This document shows positions 62,652 through 64,000 of a stretch of DNA of 64,000 nt, in pieces. The translations under genes were made by a program, and so were the position numbers. The notes beneath the pieces are model-generated. The model worked only from the letters and a program-made list of their open reading frames with translations, ran no database searches and was not told where the DNA came from. Position 1 is the first letter of the stretch; each line of letters starts with the position of its first letter. Source of the stretch: JACCZR01 sp963844805 (lineage in GTDB: Bacteria > Actinomycetota > Thermoleophilia > Solirubrobacterales > Thermoleophilaceae); the NCBI GenBank assembly GCA_963844805.1, contig CAWJPU010000011.1, positions 186,001 to 250,000 of the forward strand. Reading direction: 5' to 3'.

Positions 62652-63128
62652 ATGTTCTTCCTCAAGCTGCTCATCGCGATCGTTCAGGCGCCAGTGCGGC
62701 GAATCGCCGAGCTGCTGGGGCTCGACGCCGGGCCCGCCCGCGAGCAGCCCGCCGAGCGCGACCGCCCGCGGCCGCGCGAGCGGCCGGTGGAGCAGCCCGT
62801 GCCCTCCCCGCTGCGGGCCCGGGCCCCGCGGAGGCGCCCCGCCCGCCGGGAGCCAAGCCCACCCCGCAGCTCCCCGCGGATCAAGGAAGTGGACGAGGAG
62901 CCGGTGCTCACGGCCGAGTTCGCGGAGGAGGGCGCCGAGGACGGCGCCGGAGCCGAGGTCCACGTGGACGAGCCCTGGGAGGGCTACGCGCGCATGCCGG
63001 TGAACGAGGTCAAGGACCGGCTGGAGCGGGCGACCCCGGCGGAGCTGGCCGCCGTCGAGCTGTACGAGGCCGCTCACCGGGGCCGGAAGTCCGTATTGGC
63101 TGCCGTGGAGGCGCGCGCCCGGCATTAA
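62652..63128 (+). CDS. 158-residue protein of unknown function
   Basis: An N-terminal hydrophobic stretch (FFLKLLIAIVQAPVRRIAEL) may associate with membranes. A disordered, Pro/Arg-rich middle (RPRPRERPVEQPVPSPLRAR) and an acidic segment follow, and then a compact C-terminal helical domain: GYARMPVNEVKDRLERATPA and AAVELYEAAHRGRKSVLAAV. I recall helical domains like this last one in actinobacterial small proteins. Function unknown. ATG at 62652; GCGGA lies upstream. Confidence 0.6.
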   Translation: MFFLKLLIAIVQAPVRRIAELLGLDAGPAREQPAERDRPRPRERPVEQPVPSPLRARAPRRRPARREPSPPRSSPRIKEVDEEPVLTAEFAEEGAEDGAGAEVHVDEPWEGYARMPVNEVKDRLERATPAELAAVELYEAAHRGRKSVLAAVEARARH

Positions 63129-63180
63129 GCTGGAGGCTCCTGTCTACTGATCCGGGCGGGGCAGGGATTGGCCCCGGATG

Positions 63181-64000
63181 ATCTCCACCGAACGACTCGT
63201 AGCAGCACTGGAAGAGCTGGCCCCGAATGATCGGGAGCTGCTGGAGCTTTCCCTGCGCCGACGGGTGCCCGACGAGGCGCTGGCGACCCTGTTCGAGGTC
63301 GACGAGGCCGAGGTGGCGCGCCGGCGTGCAAGTGCCATCGAGCAGCTTTCCCAGCTGCTCGACCTCCAGCGCGGCGCGGACCTGGGCAATGTCCTCAAGT
63401 CGCTCCTCGAGCAGAGCACTTGGGCGGAGATCGGCGCCCGCCGGGAGACGGACACGCTGGGAGACGGCGAGGCCGAGCCCAAGAGTGCCGAGGAGCCCCA
63501 GCCCGTGCTCGAGCTGTTGGCCGACCGCCCCGCGGGCGCCGCGCCCGCGCCCAAGCGCCGCCGTTGGCTGGGCCCGGCCGCTCTCGCGGTCGGCGTGTCG
63601 CCGTTCTCGGCGCGGCGATCGGAGCGCTGGCCCTCTCCTCCGGAGAGCCCTCGGGCAAGAACGGCCGCGGCGACCCCGAGCGGCGGACATTCGAGCCCAA
63701 CGGGCCGAGCAAGGCTGAGGGGCAGGCCCAGGGAGAGCCCTTCGCTTCCGGGTCGGCCGAGCCCCTCGACCAGAACCTGACCGCCACCGTGCGCGGCCGC
63801 GCGACGATCTACAGCAAGCCCGGCGGCGGCAGGAAGCGCACGCTCCCGACGCGCACCCAGTTCAAGACCCCGCGGGTGTTCGGCGTGGTCCGCCGCAAGG
63901 GGGACTGGCTCGCGGTCCAGGCTCCCGAGCTCAAGAACGGTCAAGTGGGGTGGCTGCGCGCGAGCGACGCGAGGCTCGGCAGCACGCCGTGGACGCTGCA
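63181..64000 (+). CDS. membrane protein with sigma-region-4-like N-terminus and SH3-type module, cut by window end
   Basis: Residues 1-60 look like a region-4-type helix-turn-helix: LEELAPNDRELLELSLRRRV, then DEALATLFEVDEAEVARRRA. A polar stretch follows and, after a frameshift near 63605, a transmembrane helix (VLGAAIGALALSS). Beyond it is a linker and then a module that reads TATVRGRATIYSKPGGGRKR and VVRRKGDWLAVQAPELKNGQ, an SH3-like domain as found before YkuD L,D-transpeptidase domains in actinobacteria. The catalytic part would lie outside the window. Cytoplasmic DNA-binding or protein-binding plus external cell-wall function is inferred. Confidence 0.55.

Overview
The window is a gene-dense, very GC-rich (about 70% by eye) bacterial chromosome segment. 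An actinobacterium of the class Thermoleophilia (Solirubrobacterales-like) fits best. The evidence is the GC-rich codon use with many GTG and TTG starts, IdeR/DtxR-style biology around a ferritin, a canonical 14-gene NADH dehydrogenase operon, secreted proteins with an Arg-rich C-terminal domain that I associate with that class, and several probably leaderless promoters. The assignment is inference. I see no phage, insertion sequence, CRISPR array or obvious island. This is mainly core metabolism and envelope biology.

Region 1-8.4 kb holds an HD hydrolase, an M20 peptidase, a two-domain VOC protein, citrate synthase (gltA), a cluster of small proteins, a ferritin with a palindromic operator candidate, a secreted beta-propeller lyase-like protein and a PfkB sugar kinase. 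Region 8.4-23.2 kb has a TetR regulator with two tandem operators, a PaaK-like adenylating enzyme, a quinone reductase, a thioredoxin-reductase-like flavoprotein, a DEAD-box helicase with a cyclophilin, a GH43-like protein, an EamA transporter, HAD phosphatases, an APH-like kinase, a blue-copper protein, an R2lox oxidase with its own TetR, and a secreted protein behind a hairpin-rich leader. Region 23.2-42.8 kb has a DNA glycosylase, a flippase-like protein, sugar and short-chain dehydrogenases, TrpB2, Rpe, a calcium-repeat protein, a double ThyX-like protein, PhoD, a proline-to-glutamate operon, an acyl-CoA ligase and two tandem paralogous secreted proteins.

Region 42.8-57.8 kb is the complete nuoABCDEFGHIJKLMN operon on the minus strand, in canonical order with mostly 1-10 bp overlaps. 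It encodes proton-pumping complex I. Beside it lie a divergent cupredoxin lipoprotein and cytochrome c lipoprotein, probably electron carriers at the outer face of the membrane. Serine tRNA synthetase, MsrA and tRNA-Ser(UGA) follow, then membrane proteins and the start of a probable L,D-transpeptidase.

About two dozen genes, including nuoC, nuoJ, nuoM and rpe, contain one or more single-base frameshifts while both halves of the protein remain well conserved. The simplest reading is residual sequence or assembly error. Those genes are annotated full length with the break position given. Genuine oddities worth following are the tandem duplicated secretion cassettes at 41.4-42.8 kb, the structured leader at 21.6-21.8 kb, the R2lox/TetR unit, the flavoprotein lacking the redox cysteine pair, the degenerate double ThyX protein, and the shared -10 element between two divergent redox lipoproteins. 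I did not find a clearly new multi-gene system.
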